Positions 34,697 through 43,978 are shown, counted from the stretch's first letter. The stretch is DNA of 64,000 nucleotides from Sphingobacterium sp. UBA7855 (GCA_002500745.1 DLST01000011.1:124001-188000), one strand, 5' to 3'. The notes: generated by a model from the letters alone, not told the origin. Translations and numbers: made by a program.

Positions 34697-36203
34697 ATAC
34701 TCGAATTGTTTCGGTTTTTAATCTATTTCTTATTTCATCAAAGCTAGACGTGTGAATAAATTCACCATTTAAATAGAAGTCTTGCAGCATGTTTCTATTT
34801 TCTAATTCAGCTACAGTTTGTGGATTCAGGTCGTCTATTAAACGATACTCATCATTTTCGAACACGACAGCCACCATACCTTTTTGCGATTTTTTAAAGT
34901 TTCCAGTATCTGTAGCGGGGCGCTTCTGAATTGCTTTAAATTCTCCATTGACAATTTCGGCAGTTCCTTTTAAGGCAAAACCAAAAGTATCGCGTGTGAC
35001 ATATTGATAGGTGTAAGAGCCTATTCCCAATATGGCATTGGTGGAAGCAAACCCCTTATCAAGCAGACCTTGACAGATTTTATTGGCCCTATCCACCGTA
35101 ATGGAATCGCCATACACCACGCCGATATGTGAATCCAGCTCCTTAAATCCCTTGCTGTTGGTCGTGCCCCCAAAAAGTTCATATAGACGTTCGACAATAC
35201 CTTTCCGAACAGTACTGCTATCAGATTCTGCATCCCCACAGATAATTTTTACCGGATCGCCACTATCGGGACGGATGACGACTTTACCTTCTCTTGCCAT
35301 AATAAGATTCTTCAACTGAGGCAAAACATGATCGACTACATGCCACAGGTCATAAGTGTCCGATACAATGGAGACATTTCCACTTGGGTATACATTCGTG
35401 ATGAGATGCCGGAAAGCTTCCACTTCATTTGCGCCATAGGAACACATTACACTGTGCTCCGTAGATGGGGTATACATCATCACATCACTTTTTGCATGGT
35501 AGTAGGATTTCAGATACTCCCTGACAGAGAGTGTTGCCGAAACACCAAAGCTTAACAAATGCCCACCTGCTGTACGATAAGCTGTTTCGGGAGAACCCAT
35601 ACCGCGCATGGAAAAATCTCCGGCTTGCGTGAAAACTTTATTGACGTCGCCCGTTTTCTCCGCAAAGCCCATTAATACTCTTTTATATTGATCCGCTATG
35701 GTCGCCGCAGTCATCGGTGACCAAATATAAGCAGATAGCTGTGTCTCCAGATATCCTGGCAGCCAGAAAAAATCCGGATGCGTATTTTCAATCGTAAACA
35801 TCGGCACACCGATAGGCACTAGACTACCTTCGGGCAAAGCTTTTACTTTGATTGGGAGATAACCCAATCGATGCAGATCGCGGACATGCTTTGATTCATG
35901 CATAGATGCGAACTTTGCGTTTGTATTTTCAAAAACAGCTGCTATTGCTTCCTCATACACAGCAACAACTTCTTCTTCCGGCTGTGCAAAAAAGTTCTCG
36001 TCAAATGAATTGGTGATTTCGGCTAGCGCCCCTTGAAGTCCAAAGAAAACAACATGATTGATACCATCTAGGCGTGACATGCGTGGAGTCCAGGTTTCGT
36101 ATACCCATTGTGTATGATCCGGATATTGATCCCTATGACATAATTTGTAACCATCTGTCCAAAGGATTGGGTTTTTGTTCATCGATTTAAACATGGTGCT
36201 CAT
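34686..36203 (-). CDS. nadV: Nicotinamide phosphoribosyltransferase (NAMPT/NadV family; possible Namat-type)
   Basis: A 505-residue enzyme of the NAMPT family. Visible core residues include WTDGYKLCH near residue 15, MRGMGSPETAYR near residue 210, STEHSVM near 250 (catalytic His) and VIRPDSGDP near 320 (phosphate Arg). NAMPT condenses nicotinamide with PRPP to NMN. Some phage homologues (Namat) instead use ADP-ribose pyrophosphate to make NAD+ directly, and these are commonly annotated as NAMPT. The gene overlaps the Prs-like gene by 17 bp, so the two products are tightly linked. Confidence 0.9.
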   Translation of the reverse strand: MSTMFKSMNKNPILWTDGYKLCHRDQYPDHTQWVYETWTPRMSRLDGINHVVFFGLQGALAEITNSFDENFFAQPEEEVVAVYEEAIAAVFENTNAKFASMHESKHVRDLHRLGYLPIKVKALPEGSLVPIGVPMFTIENTHPDFFWLPGYLETQLSAYIWSPMTAATIADQYKRVLMGFAEKTGDVNKVFTQAGDFSMRGMGSPETAYRTAGGHLLSFGVSATLSVREYLKSYYHAKSDVMMYTPSTEHSVMCSYGANEVEAFRHLITNVYPSGNVSIVSDTYDLWHVVDHVLPQLKNLIMAREGKVVIRPDSGDPVKIICGDAESDSSTVRKGIVERLYELFGGTTNSKGFKELDSHIGVVYGDSITVDRANKICQGLLDKGFASTNAILGIGSYTYQYVTRDTFGFALKGTAEIVNGEFKAIQKRPATDTGNFKKSQKGMVAVVFENDEYRLIDDLNPQTVAELENRNMLQDFYLNGEFIHTSSFDEIRNRLKTETIRVYGK

Positions 36204-36999
36204 TTGTTAAGTTGATATAATTTATTTTAGGATGGACCGTATCCATCATTGAGTTGGTGGTAAAGACACAGGCTATCGGTGAATCATCATCCAGCAATGC
36301 GCCTTTAAAAATGCGAGGTTCACAATGTGTGACCAAAAGATAGACTGCACTGGCTCCCATTTCTTTCAAAATTTTCCCTGCCCAAAGAAAGGTTCCACCT
36401 GCAGAACACAAGTCATCGACAATAATGCATTTTGCGCCGGGAGGAATATCCCCAGCCTTGAGCTCCATCCCTTCAATTCGGCCTGTTTGAGGGTTTCGCT
36501 TCTTCTCAAAAATGCAGCTATTTTCATAGCCACTGTTGATATATCGTGCCGCGGCTCCCTTATCCGGAAAAACAATCCGATCTTGATCTGAAAAATCAAG
36601 TTTTTCCATTAATTGTGGCAACCAGTCCAGTGCCGGATAAATTCCCACACTGTTCGCCAGTAACTCCAACGTCACATTGGAATGTGGCTCGACAACAGAT
36701 ACCGTATCAAATTGTAAACTATTTATAAAGTCTGCCACATACTGTAAGGTAAACAAATCGCCTTCAATCTTACGATCCATACGGCTATAAGGCATATAAC
36801 GAATCAGTAGACGGCAAGATTCGCAGGGAACCTCGTCCAATCGCTTTTTGACAAAAAGCAAGCGGATCAAATCGCCATCCCCTTGATAAGTAAATTCGAT
36901 GAGATTGTTCTTTAAGATCAACTGATCAAAATCTTTCACTTTTGTCTCCCCATTTGGAAATTGCTCTGTGACTATCTGATGCTTATTTAATACAATCAT
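36187..36999 (-). CDS. Ribose-phosphate diphosphokinase-like protein (Prs family, short divergent form)
   Basis: A 270-residue phosphoribosyltransferase-fold protein, about 40 residues shorter than usual Prs. It keeps FPNGET near residue 14, YMPYSRMDRK near residue 68, EKKRN (catalytic loop) near 164 and the PRPP loop IVDDLCSAGGTF near 190. The usual DLHA is replaced by EPHS. Prs makes PRPP from ribose 5-phosphate and ATP, the co-substrate for NAMPT. The phage enzyme Adps, also of this family, pyrophosphorylates ADP-ribose instead. It is the first gene of the NAD operon, directly behind the NrtR-controlled promoter. Confidence 0.82.
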   Translation of the reverse strand: MIVLNKHQIVTEQFPNGETKVKDFDQLILKNNLIEFTYQGDGDLIRLLFVKKRLDEVPCESCRLLIRYMPYSRMDRKIEGDLFTLQYVADFINSLQFDTVSVVEPHSNVTLELLANSVGIYPALDWLPQLMEKLDFSDQDRIVFPDKGAAARYINSGYENSCIFEKKRNPQTGRIEGMELKAGDIPPGAKCIIVDDLCSAGGTFLWAGKILKEMGASAVYLLVTHCEPRIFKGALLDDDSPIACVFTTNSMMDTVHPKINYINLTNEHHV

Positions 37000-37023
37000 A
37001 ACTTCTAATTTTTCTGTATACTA

Positions 37024-37042
37024 TTGAGTACTTTTTACTCAA
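37024..37042. promoter_or_regulatory. Putative NrtR operator 1
   Basis: TTGAGTACTTTTTACTCAA is a 7-5-7 perfect palindrome in its arms. It abuts the -7 element (37043-37050) and covers the expected transcription start of the NAD operon. Confidence 0.75.
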
Positions 37043-37073
37043 CAAATATGAAGATTAAATTTAACGCTTCAAA
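37043..37073 (-). promoter_or_regulatory. Promoter of the NAD operon
   Basis: On the minus strand, TTTG (37073-37070), a 19-nt spacer and CATATTTG (37050-37043) fit the Bacteroidota promoter with C for the first T. The promoter lies exactly between two operator palindromes, so repressor binding should block it. Confidence 0.6.
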
Positions 37074-37078
37074 ATATA

Positions 37079-37097
37079 TTGAGTACTTTTTACTCAT
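37079..37097. promoter_or_regulatory. Putative NrtR operator 2
   Basis: TTGAGTACTTTTTACTCAT differs from operator 1 only in the final base. Its centre is 55 bp from that of operator 1 and it ends 5 bp upstream of the -33 element. Confidence 0.75.
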
Positions 37098-37313
37098 AAA
37101 AGCAAAAATAGAATGTATAATGCTTTAAATCAGACAGATAACTTAAAAAAATCTATGTAACGATCATGTTCATCTAGTTTTCATAGAAATTAGCGGATTA
37201 TAGGGATTGAAATTTTACGATAAAATAGGATCTTTGTCTATACCATATTCACGAAATTCTTTTCCAGCACGTTTGTAGGCTGAGGGAGACTTTGATTTAT
37301 TTAAGCATAAAGC
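37098..37313. other. Intergenic region upstream of the 163-residue protein gene
   Basis: Together with the operators this forms a 314-bp divergent gap. Apart from GATCTTTG near 37230, a weak -7-like sequence on the plus strand, nothing was recognised. Confidence 0.4.
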
Positions 37314-37805
37314 ATGGAATTAGCCAATCTTATTAAACAAGATATTGAGTCAATTTTACAAATTGAATCTCAGGACATCAACCAATTGGTCGAAAACTAT
37401 CGCGAAGACTTAATGGATGCGGATACCTATGACGCCATCGATGCGTACAATATGCTCTATTCGAATATTTATGAAATGTCAGAGGAAGAATACCTCGATG
37501 CTTTTCGTACATTGGGTGAAACCTATCCGAACTTTGGCAAGGCGGATGAAAATGACTGTGAAAAATCAATTGCTGAACTGGAACGTTTAAAACATGCGTT
37601 CAACGAACTGAAACTCCATACGAACGAAGGGAAGCATCTATTAGCCCTGCAATTAGCTGTTTTGGAACTGGACATTCAGGTGTACCAAAAGCTAACCTTA
37701 TCACCAACGACCACCGAAATAGAGGCTGAAATCAATTTATTGGAAACAGAATCTTTCGGTCTGACGAATCAGATCAATCAGTTTTTAGAACAGTATCACG
37801 ATTAA
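37314..37805 (+). CDS. Acidic helical protein of unknown function
   Basis: A 163-residue, strongly acidic soluble protein with no signal peptide or membrane segment. It appears almost entirely helical (MELANLIKQDIESILQIE, LQLAVLELDIQVYQKL, INLLETESFGLTNQINQFL), perhaps a coiled-coil or helical bundle. No family was recognised. It is divergent from the NAD operon, and there is no direct evidence for a functional link. Confidence 0.6.
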   Translation: MELANLIKQDIESILQIESQDINQLVENYREDLMDADTYDAIDAYNMLYSNIYEMSEEEYLDAFRTLGETYPNFGKADENDCEKSIAELERLKHAFNELKLHTNEGKHLLALQLAVLELDIQVYQKLTLSPTTTEIEAEINLLETESFGLTNQINQFLEQYHD

Positions 37806-37826
37806 TTAGGCGATCATTTTATCCTA

Positions 37827-38069
37827 TTAGTCTGAGTGGTCAATAGCTGAAAGTGTGACTTCGTTTAACCTTTTTCCTATCATTTCTACCCATGGTACTT
37901 TTTTCTTTTCAAAACAGGATCTTGGTAGGGCAACAGACGTTGCCTCTCTCGTTGCGATCTTCAATAGCGCGCTTTTGATCACGGCACTCAGCTTATGATC
38001 ACGGTACTCTTTTATCCATATTTCGGATCGGCGCTGCTTATTTTTGAAGCTGAATGGTACTTCCGCCAT
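37827..38069 (-). CDS. Possible small protein at the 3' end of the aminotransferase operon
   Basis: An 80-codon frame overlapping the end of the Gfo/Idh gene by 32 bp. The predicted peptide is basic (KNKQRRSEIWIKEYRDHK) and matches nothing I recognise. It fills an otherwise empty stretch between convergent genes. Overlap with the upstream stop is typical of operon genes here, but coding character is weak, so it may be spurious. Confidence 0.25.
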   Translation of the reverse strand: MAEVPFSFKNKQRRSEIWIKEYRDHKLSAVIKSALLKIATREATSVALPRSCFEKKKVPWVEMIGKRLNEVTLSAIDHSD

Positions 38070-39009
38070 TTAATTTACTTTCTTCGGCTGCATCTATAAA
38101 TGCGCATATTGCCAGGGTTTCCTTTTCGTCAACCGGACTTATACCCGTTTCGAAAAATGGAAGGATTTTATCTAACAATGGGCCGTATCCCATAAATTGT
38201 CCCAAATGGACAATCTGATCTTTCAAAAAAACCGTTCCCCCAAAATCATCCTTTCCCTCGCGAATGCCCCGAAGTGAGGCAATTCTTCCATCCGCCCACT
38301 CCCCAACATAAAACGAGGTACCTTGTTCCTGAATCGTTTTTACCGATCGGCATCCCGGTCCCATCAATGCAAATAACATTTCGACCCCATGGATTCCATA
38401 CCAATACAGATCCTTATGCGAAGGCTCCGTTACTGCCGGACAATAGACATCTGCGCCTATTACCTTAGTCCTATCTAATTCCTGAAGTCCGGTAATAAAA
38501 CGCAAGGAGCTTGATGAAAAAACAGGGCAACCGTAGTTTTTTGCCGCTTGAAAAATTTGGAAAGCGTCCCTATAGGAATTCGCTATTGGTTTATCGATAA
38601 ATAAAGGTTTTTTAGCTTTGATTACTTGAAGTGCCTGCTCCAGATGAAGATTTCCATCATTTGTCTCCAAAAACACATAGTCTACTTTTTTCAATAGCTC
38701 GGCAATACTTGATACAATCGAAACACCGAGCTGTTGCACTTCAGCTGTAATTTTCGGAATACGCTCAATACTTAAGGGAATTGTTTTGCTTCCGTAGGGA
38801 TAAGCCGCAACAACCCTGTATTTTCCGTAGGGATGGTTGCTAGCAGCCGTATTAATCGCTCTTGTAAAAGCAACAGCGTGTGTAATGTCTAGCCCAATGA
38901 TCCCTATCTTTTTTACGTTATCATGCCCAGAGAACACCTTATTATTCGCATTAACGAAATAGGATAATCCAAATGCAAAGGAGGACATCAAGAATTTTTT
39001 TCTATTCAT
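38038..39009 (-). CDS. Gfo/Idh/MocA-type oxidoreductase, exported or membrane-anchored
   Basis: A 323-residue protein with a basic-hydrophobic leader (MNRKKFLMSSFAFGLSY). A Rossmann-like domain follows, with GIIGLDITHA in place of the usual GxGxxG, and FIDKPIANSY near residue 135 corresponding to the EKP motif. The altered dinucleotide loop suggests unusual or lost NAD(P) binding. Members oxidise or epimerise sugars and inositols. It is the last clear gene of the seven-gene minus operon and overlaps the M20 amidohydrolase by 8 bp. Confidence 0.78.
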   Translation of the reverse strand: MNRKKFLMSSFAFGLSYFVNANNKVFSGHDNVKKIGIIGLDITHAVAFTRAINTAASNHPYGKYRVVAAYPYGSKTIPLSIERIPKITAEVQQLGVSIVSSIAELLKKVDYVFLETNDGNLHLEQALQVIKAKKPLFIDKPIANSYRDAFQIFQAAKNYGCPVFSSSSLRFITGLQELDRTKVIGADVYCPAVTEPSHKDLYWYGIHGVEMLFALMGPGCRSVKTIQEQGTSFYVGEWADGRIASLRGIREGKDDFGGTVFLKDQIVHLGQFMGYGPLLDKILPFFETGISPVDEKETLAICAFIDAAEESKLNGGSTIQLQK

Positions 39010-40213
39010 TTGATTCATTCAAAAGGGAAATAGCTGCATTGACTAAAACAGCTATTGATGTTTCGAAAGCCTTTTCATCCAGATTGAACTGTGGATTATG
39101 AAGACCATATTGTGTGGCAGAATCGTCATTATTTGTGCCTATCAACATAAACACGGCGGGATAACGATAAGAATAATAAGCAAAATCCTCGGCTGCCATC
39201 CAGATTTCGAGATCTTGTGGCACACTATTCCCCATCGTCTCCGCAATAATTGTTTTGACTTTTTGCGTTAACGCGGGATCATTATAAAGCGCGGGATAAC
39301 CATGCCGGACTTCAACTTCTACCTTTGCACCAAGCGATACAGGAAGCGTTGCCGCTATTTCAGCAACCATTTCCAGCGCCTCCTTGCGCCACACCTCATC
39401 CATTGTACGAAATGTTCCGGCTAATTTAACTTCCTCGGGAATAACATTGGCAGCACCATCTCCAATAAAACGACCAAAGGTCAATACAGACGGTACATCA
39501 GGGTTGGCTTTCCGACTGACAACTTGCTGTAATGTGGTGAGTAACTGAGCGCCGATCATAATGGGATCAACAGCCCGATGTGGCTCCGCAGCATGGCCAC
39601 CACGTCCCTTAATGGTGAAATAGAACTCGTCGCTCGAGGCCATAAATCGCCCGGAACGTAAACCGACTTTTCCTACAGAAACACGGGGACTTACATGTAA
39701 ACCCAGCACAGCTTTAATCGTTCCACCAAAAGATTCCAGAATCCCGGATTCCAAAACCTGAATCGCTCCGCCAGGAATCTTTTCCTCAGCAGGCTGAAAT
39801 AGCAGAACAATTTTACCGGAAAATTCCGTTTTATAATCATTTAATATGGACGCCGCCCCCAATAGATTAGCCGTATGAAAATCATGGCCACAAGCATGCA
39901 TGACACCACTATTCTTCGATTTATATCCCACATCATTTTGCTCGTCTATCGGTAAAGCATCAATATCTGCCCGTAATACCACAATATCATCACTCGCCGA
40001 TTTTTGACCGGTTAGCACAGCCACAACACCTGTTTGAGCAACAATCTCAAATGGTATACCCAATTCCCCGAGTTGTTGCTGAATATAGGCGCTTGTCTCG
40101 TATTCTTGAAAGGACAATTCAGGATGCTGATGGATATGTCGGCGTATTGCAACGATTTTCGGAAAAATGGTCTCTATCTTGGTATTTAATTCTTTCCGTA
40201 TTGGCTCGATCAT
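39002..40213 (-). CDS. M20-family amidohydrolase (N-acyl-amino acid / hippurate hydrolase type)
   Basis: A 403-residue two-domain metallohydrolase. HIHQHPELSFQE is near residue 27, LRADIDALPI near 80, the metal motif HACGHDFHTANLLGAA near 107, and PAEEKIPGGA near 141 with the catalytic Glu. No signal peptide. M20 enzymes of this group remove acyl groups from amino acids or amino sugars. In this operon, together with a class III aminotransferase, it may deacylate an N-acylated substrate, which is inference. Confidence 0.88.
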   Translation of the reverse strand: MIEPIRKELNTKIETIFPKIVAIRRHIHQHPELSFQEYETSAYIQQQLGELGIPFEIVAQTGVVAVLTGQKSASDDIVVLRADIDALPIDEQNDVGYKSKNSGVMHACGHDFHTANLLGAASILNDYKTEFSGKIVLLFQPAEEKIPGGAIQVLESGILESFGGTIKAVLGLHVSPRVSVGKVGLRSGRFMASSDEFYFTIKGRGGHAAEPHRAVDPIMIGAQLLTTLQQVVSRKANPDVPSVLTFGRFIGDGAANVIPEEVKLAGTFRTMDEVWRKEALEMVAEIAATLPVSLGAKVEVEVRHGYPALYNDPALTQKVKTIIAETMGNSVPQDLEIWMAAEDFAYYSYRYPAVFMLIGTNNDDSATQYGLHNPQFNLDEKAFETSIAVLVNAAISLLNESNE

Positions 40214-40253
40214 CTGGATAAGTTTTAAAAGTTTAACACTTCAACAAGTTAAG

Positions 40254-41819
40254 CTAAAAATAACGTACATAAAAATAGAGCACCAATACCGTTATAATTA
40301 TCCACCATACCGTCGGATTTCGAAATCCACGGTAAGCGGCTTTATCCTGAACCGGTACCTGAAAAGAATCGCCGGTCAACACAAGATTTTTTAACCTTGC
40401 TTCTGAGACCGCAGGTGTCAACAAACTGACTACTGCGCAAGCAATCATACAAGTCCAGAATACAATACCTGTTCTATTAAAAAACGGCATTTCAGGTAAG
40501 GCGTATTCCAAAAGTAAAGAAAGGGGAATTGTCAGTAAACCTGCTGTCAAAGCACCCTGCGATGTCGTTCTTTTCCAAAAAACCCCCATTAAAAACATTG
40601 TTGCAATGCCTGGCGTAAAAAGACCGTATAGATTCATCAAATAAAGGAAAACTGGTTTATCCGAATAACTGATCAGTACAACCGCACTCATGATTCCGAG
40701 CACGATAATAGCGACTCCGGCGCGCTTACCAAAACGGACTGCTTCGTAGTCACTTGCATTTTTATTAATATACTGGCTATAGATATCAACGGTCAGAATT
40801 GTTGTACAGGAATTGATCGCTCCTGAAATATGGGACATGATGGCCGAAATTAACCCCGCCATCACCAAGCCAACCAAACCTTTGGGCAATAAGGTTTCCA
40901 CGAGTGTCGCAAACAGTAAATCGGGCTGATCGAGATGCGGCAGGAATTTTGGCGCCACCAATGCCGGAATAGTAATAATCAAGGGAACCAAAAATTTAAG
41001 ATAGTCACCAAAGATGACCCCCATGCGCCCATGCCATTCATTTTTTGCAGCCAATACGCGCTGCACAATAAATTGGTTCGTAGCGCAATAAAACACGCTG
41101 ATACACAACAGTCCGCCTAAATACATCGTCCAGGGAAAGTCAGGATCAGATGCGGGATAAAACATTTTCCAATCCTTGGAGGATTCTACCACAGACTGAA
41201 ACCCTCCTGCCGCATCAATGGTGGCAAAAGTTAATACTATTCCGCCCAGCACCAAAATGACAAGCTGTACCATCTCCGTCCATATCACCGCTTTTAAACC
41301 GCCTAAAACGGTATATAAACCGGTCAAAATTGCCATTCCAAAAATACTGTATAAAATAGGAATGCCGAATAAAGCGTGCAGCGACAGACCGCCCAAATAA
41401 AGAACGGCGCCAATCTCCACAAAAACATAGGTAAACAGGATCAAAATAGCGTACAACACGCGGGTAGCGTTGCCGTATCTTTTTTCGAGGTACTCAGGAA
41501 TCGTATAGAAACCGTTGCGGATATAAAAAGGGAGAAATATCCATAACAATGCATTAAAACCGATGAGAATCGCTCCCCATTCCAGGGTGATCGCCACAAA
41601 ACCGCGACTATAAGCAGCCCCCATAGCGCCAACGAGATGATGGCTGCTGATATTTGCGGCGATGATACTTCCGCCAATCATCCACCAGGGCAGCTTATCA
41701 CCTGCAAGAAAATAATCCCGCTTCGAGGCGGAGTTTTTTTTCGAAGCGTATAAGCCCAATACCACTATACCAATAATATATACGGCAAAAATAACGACAT
41801 CAATCCAATCCAGTTTCAT
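40254..41819 (-). CDS. Sodium:solute symporter (SSS family)
   Basis: A 521-residue inner-membrane protein with about 13 membrane segments. SKRDYFLAGDKLPWWMIGGSIIAANISSHHLVG near residues 32-64 (family Na+ site region) and the GLKAVIWTEMVQ stretch near residue 175 are SSS hallmarks of the SGLT-like subgroup. It should import the catabolic substrate with Na+. It overlaps the ceramidase-like gene by 20 bp, indicating one operon. The SGLT-like subgroup often carries sugars or sugar acids. Confidence 0.9.
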   Translation of the reverse strand: MKLDWIDVVIFAVYIIGIVVLGLYASKKNSASKRDYFLAGDKLPWWMIGGSIIAANISSHHLVGAMGAAYSRGFVAITLEWGAILIGFNALLWIFLPFYIRNGFYTIPEYLEKRYGNATRVLYAILILFTYVFVEIGAVLYLGGLSLHALFGIPILYSIFGMAILTGLYTVLGGLKAVIWTEMVQLVILVLGGIVLTFATIDAAGGFQSVVESSKDWKMFYPASDPDFPWTMYLGGLLCISVFYCATNQFIVQRVLAAKNEWHGRMGVIFGDYLKFLVPLIITIPALVAPKFLPHLDQPDLLFATLVETLLPKGLVGLVMAGLISAIMSHISGAINSCTTILTVDIYSQYINKNASDYEAVRFGKRAGVAIIVLGIMSAVVLISYSDKPVFLYLMNLYGLFTPGIATMFLMGVFWKRTTSQGALTAGLLTIPLSLLLEYALPEMPFFNRTGIVFWTCMIACAVVSLLTPAVSEARLKNLVLTGDSFQVPVQDKAAYRGFRNPTVWWIIITVLVLYFYVRYF

Positions 41820-43191
41820 CGGTCAATAATGTTTGAATTCCTAATTTAGTTTGTTCAATAAGTATTTCAAGACCGCCGCTGGCATAGGGGCTTTGCCACA
41901 CAGCATAAATATTCTTATCATAAAGCTCCTTCGGTGCGAGATACCCCACATAGCCATTCGCGATATTGATAAAAACGATCGTATGATCTGGAAATTGGGC
42001 TCTCACTTCGATTTGATAACAGGAATAGGCTTCGTTGGCCTGCGCCACCAACACGGCATCCCCCATTTTCCAGATCCACACCGGAATAATAGCTTCCTGT
42101 TGATCGCCAATGGATTTACGGGTATTATATTTCCGCCAAAGGCGATCTTTCATAACACGATCCGTACAGCGTTCGTATTCATTCAAAATTGCTTCGGGAC
42201 TAGGCAGTTTTTTGTAAGGCACTTTAACAGATAATACCCTTTGCTTAAAATCGATTGGAGCGGTCTGTTCCCGAAATCCCCAACAGGCCAGTGGAGCCCC
42301 CGAAATCAAGGATTCCTTAAAAACCCAGTTTTTATGACTATGCTGTTCCTGGGCCAGCGTCGCGAGAACAGCATAACCCAACTGCTTTCCGTTGGCTTCG
42401 ACCAGTGCTGGATCCTTTACATACTGTCTCCGTGGAGCTAAATCACCTGATGCGCCCTGTAAAAAAAGACAAGGCACGGATAACGAACGCTCTACGGTAT
42501 TTCGCATTTCGCCCACAAAATCAGGCGAGAGCAGATCATTCTCGTAAGCAAAGCTGGTTGGGTGGCATGCATAATTACAAATAACCGCTTTCAAGCTTTC
42601 AGTTTCATCATACAGCCGTCCGACCAACAAGGTTGTATCTGCTGCTTTCAATGGATTGTAACCAATCAAATAATGAGAATCTACTTCCAGATCGCGGTTG
42701 CTGGCCAAATCGCATACACCATAGTTCCAGGTTAAACTTCCCTTAAATAACCCATTTTGTGCCATTTCAACACAAGATATCGCCTGTTGTTTGAGGAATT
42801 CAAGGTACGGCAAAATCAGTTCACCTCCAGGTTGCGCTGCATCTGTCGAACAGATACTAGGCCCCGCATGGGTATGCGATAGCGCAAAAATCAGCTGCGA
42901 TTCAGCCAGATTGAAATGACTGAGCAATGCTAATCGTAAATTTTGTTCATCAGCTGCATTTTTCCACCAGCCTAAATCAGCGGTTAACAGAATTGCAGGC
43001 AAGCCATCGCAGGATTGCATATATAGACAATGCATCATCAAAGGCTGATGAACAGCCGTTGCCCGGTCAAATGCAGCCGCCCCCCAATTACGGGAATAGA
43101 TGCCGATCGGTGGAGTAATATCACATTGGCTAAGTCCAAATCGTCCGTACAAACTACCCGTCGTTTCTTTCAAGAGGTCTTTCTGTTTCAT
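41800..43191 (-). CDS. Neutral/alkaline non-lysosomal ceramidase-like protein
   Basis: A 463-residue protein of the neutral ceramidase N-terminal family, without a signal peptide. The expected zinc ligands are in ALSHTHAGPS near residue 105 and in NYACHPTSF near residue 210; GASGDLAPRR near residue 248 is also family-typical. True ceramidases are exported and longer, about 650 residues with a C-terminal domain. Short cytoplasmic relatives sit in Bacteroidota and Planctomycete catabolic clusters and probably hydrolyse another amide. Its role in this operon is unassigned. Confidence 0.78.
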   Translation of the reverse strand: MKQKDLLKETTGSLYGRFGLSQCDITPPIGIYSRNWGAAAFDRATAVHQPLMMHCLYMQSCDGLPAILLTADLGWWKNAADEQNLRLALLSHFNLAESQLIFALSHTHAGPSICSTDAAQPGGELILPYLEFLKQQAISCVEMAQNGLFKGSLTWNYGVCDLASNRDLEVDSHYLIGYNPLKAADTTLLVGRLYDETESLKAVICNYACHPTSFAYENDLLSPDFVGEMRNTVERSLSVPCLFLQGASGDLAPRRQYVKDPALVEANGKQLGYAVLATLAQEQHSHKNWVFKESLISGAPLACWGFREQTAPIDFKQRVLSVKVPYKKLPSPEAILNEYERCTDRVMKDRLWRKYNTRKSIGDQQEAIIPVWIWKMGDAVLVAQANEAYSCYQIEVRAQFPDHTIVFINIANGYVGYLAPKELYDKNIYAVWQSPYASGGLEILIEQTKLGIQTLLTDETGLD

Positions 43192-43194
43192 ACA

Positions 43195-43962
43195 TTAAGG
43201 TCTAATCAAAGACAGTCCACCATCCATCACAATTGCGGCACCAGTCATATGTTTACAATTGTCCGAACAGATCCATAGCACCTGTTTAGCAACCTCTTCG
43301 GCTTCTATAATCTGACCAAGTGGCACCACAGCCTTTGCTTTCATTTGAAGTTCGGCGTTTGATGACCAGACCACTTTGCTCAACCCCGCATTGACATAAC
43401 CTGGTGCAATCTCGTTGACACGAATTCCGTATGCTGCATATTCAAGAGCCATGGCTTGGCAAAGCATCCGCAGGCCCGCCTTAGAGACACTATAGGCCGG
43501 TAAATTTTGATGTACGGCATGTGCAGCCCAGCTACCCATAAAAATGATCGAGCCTGCGATCTCATTCTCCACAAATGACTTTGCACAAGCATTCGCCAAG
43601 AAGAATGAACCGTCGAGATTAACGGCCATTTCATTCTTCCATTCCTCGTTGCTTAACGTGCTGAAATCTTTAATAGTGACGCATGCGGCATTCGCGATAC
43701 AGATGGATATTGCGCCCAACTCCTGCCTTATGCGTTTCACCCAGGCGTCCACCTGCCTGGCGTCTGCAACATCGACCTGATCATAAAACAAACGTGCTCC
43801 AGCATCTTCCAACAAGGGCCACTGCGCTCTCGCCGCCTGTGGTTCAAACCGATCCGAGATGCATACAATTGCCTGCTGGGTCAAAAATGCTTCAGCCATA
43901 GCCCTTCCGATATCACCAAGTCCCCCACTGATCAATACGACTTTATTCTTATATTCCTCCAT
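43195..43962 (-). CDS. Short-chain dehydrogenase/reductase
   Basis: A 255-residue classical SDR. LISGGLGDIGRAMAEAF near residue 10 binds NAD(P), NAAC near residue 91 corresponds to NNAG, catalytic Ser is in IFMGSWAAH near 142, and YSVSKAGLRML near residue 157 gives Tyr and Lys. The glycine motif is GGLGDIG and ends with an acidic-rich DRFEP strand, which favours NAD. It lies 16 bp after the dehydratase gene and should oxidise or reduce a pathway intermediate. Confidence 0.88.
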   Translation of the reverse strand: MEEYKNKVVLISGGLGDIGRAMAEAFLTQQAIVCISDRFEPQAARAQWPLLEDAGARLFYDQVDVADARQVDAWVKRIRQELGAISICIANAACVTIKDFSTLSNEEWKNEMAVNLDGSFFLANACAKSFVENEIAGSIIFMGSWAAHAVHQNLPAYSVSKAGLRMLCQAMALEYAAYGIRVNEIAPGYVNAGLSKVVWSSNAELQMKAKAVVPLGQIIEAEEVAKQVLWICSDNCKHMTGAAIVMDGGLSLIRP

Positions 43963-43978
43963 TATCGCTATTTTTAGA

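Noticed and set aside
41800..43191. Host-targeting secreted ceramidase
   Set aside because: It has no signal peptide, is shorter than true neutral ceramidases and is embedded in a catabolic operon.
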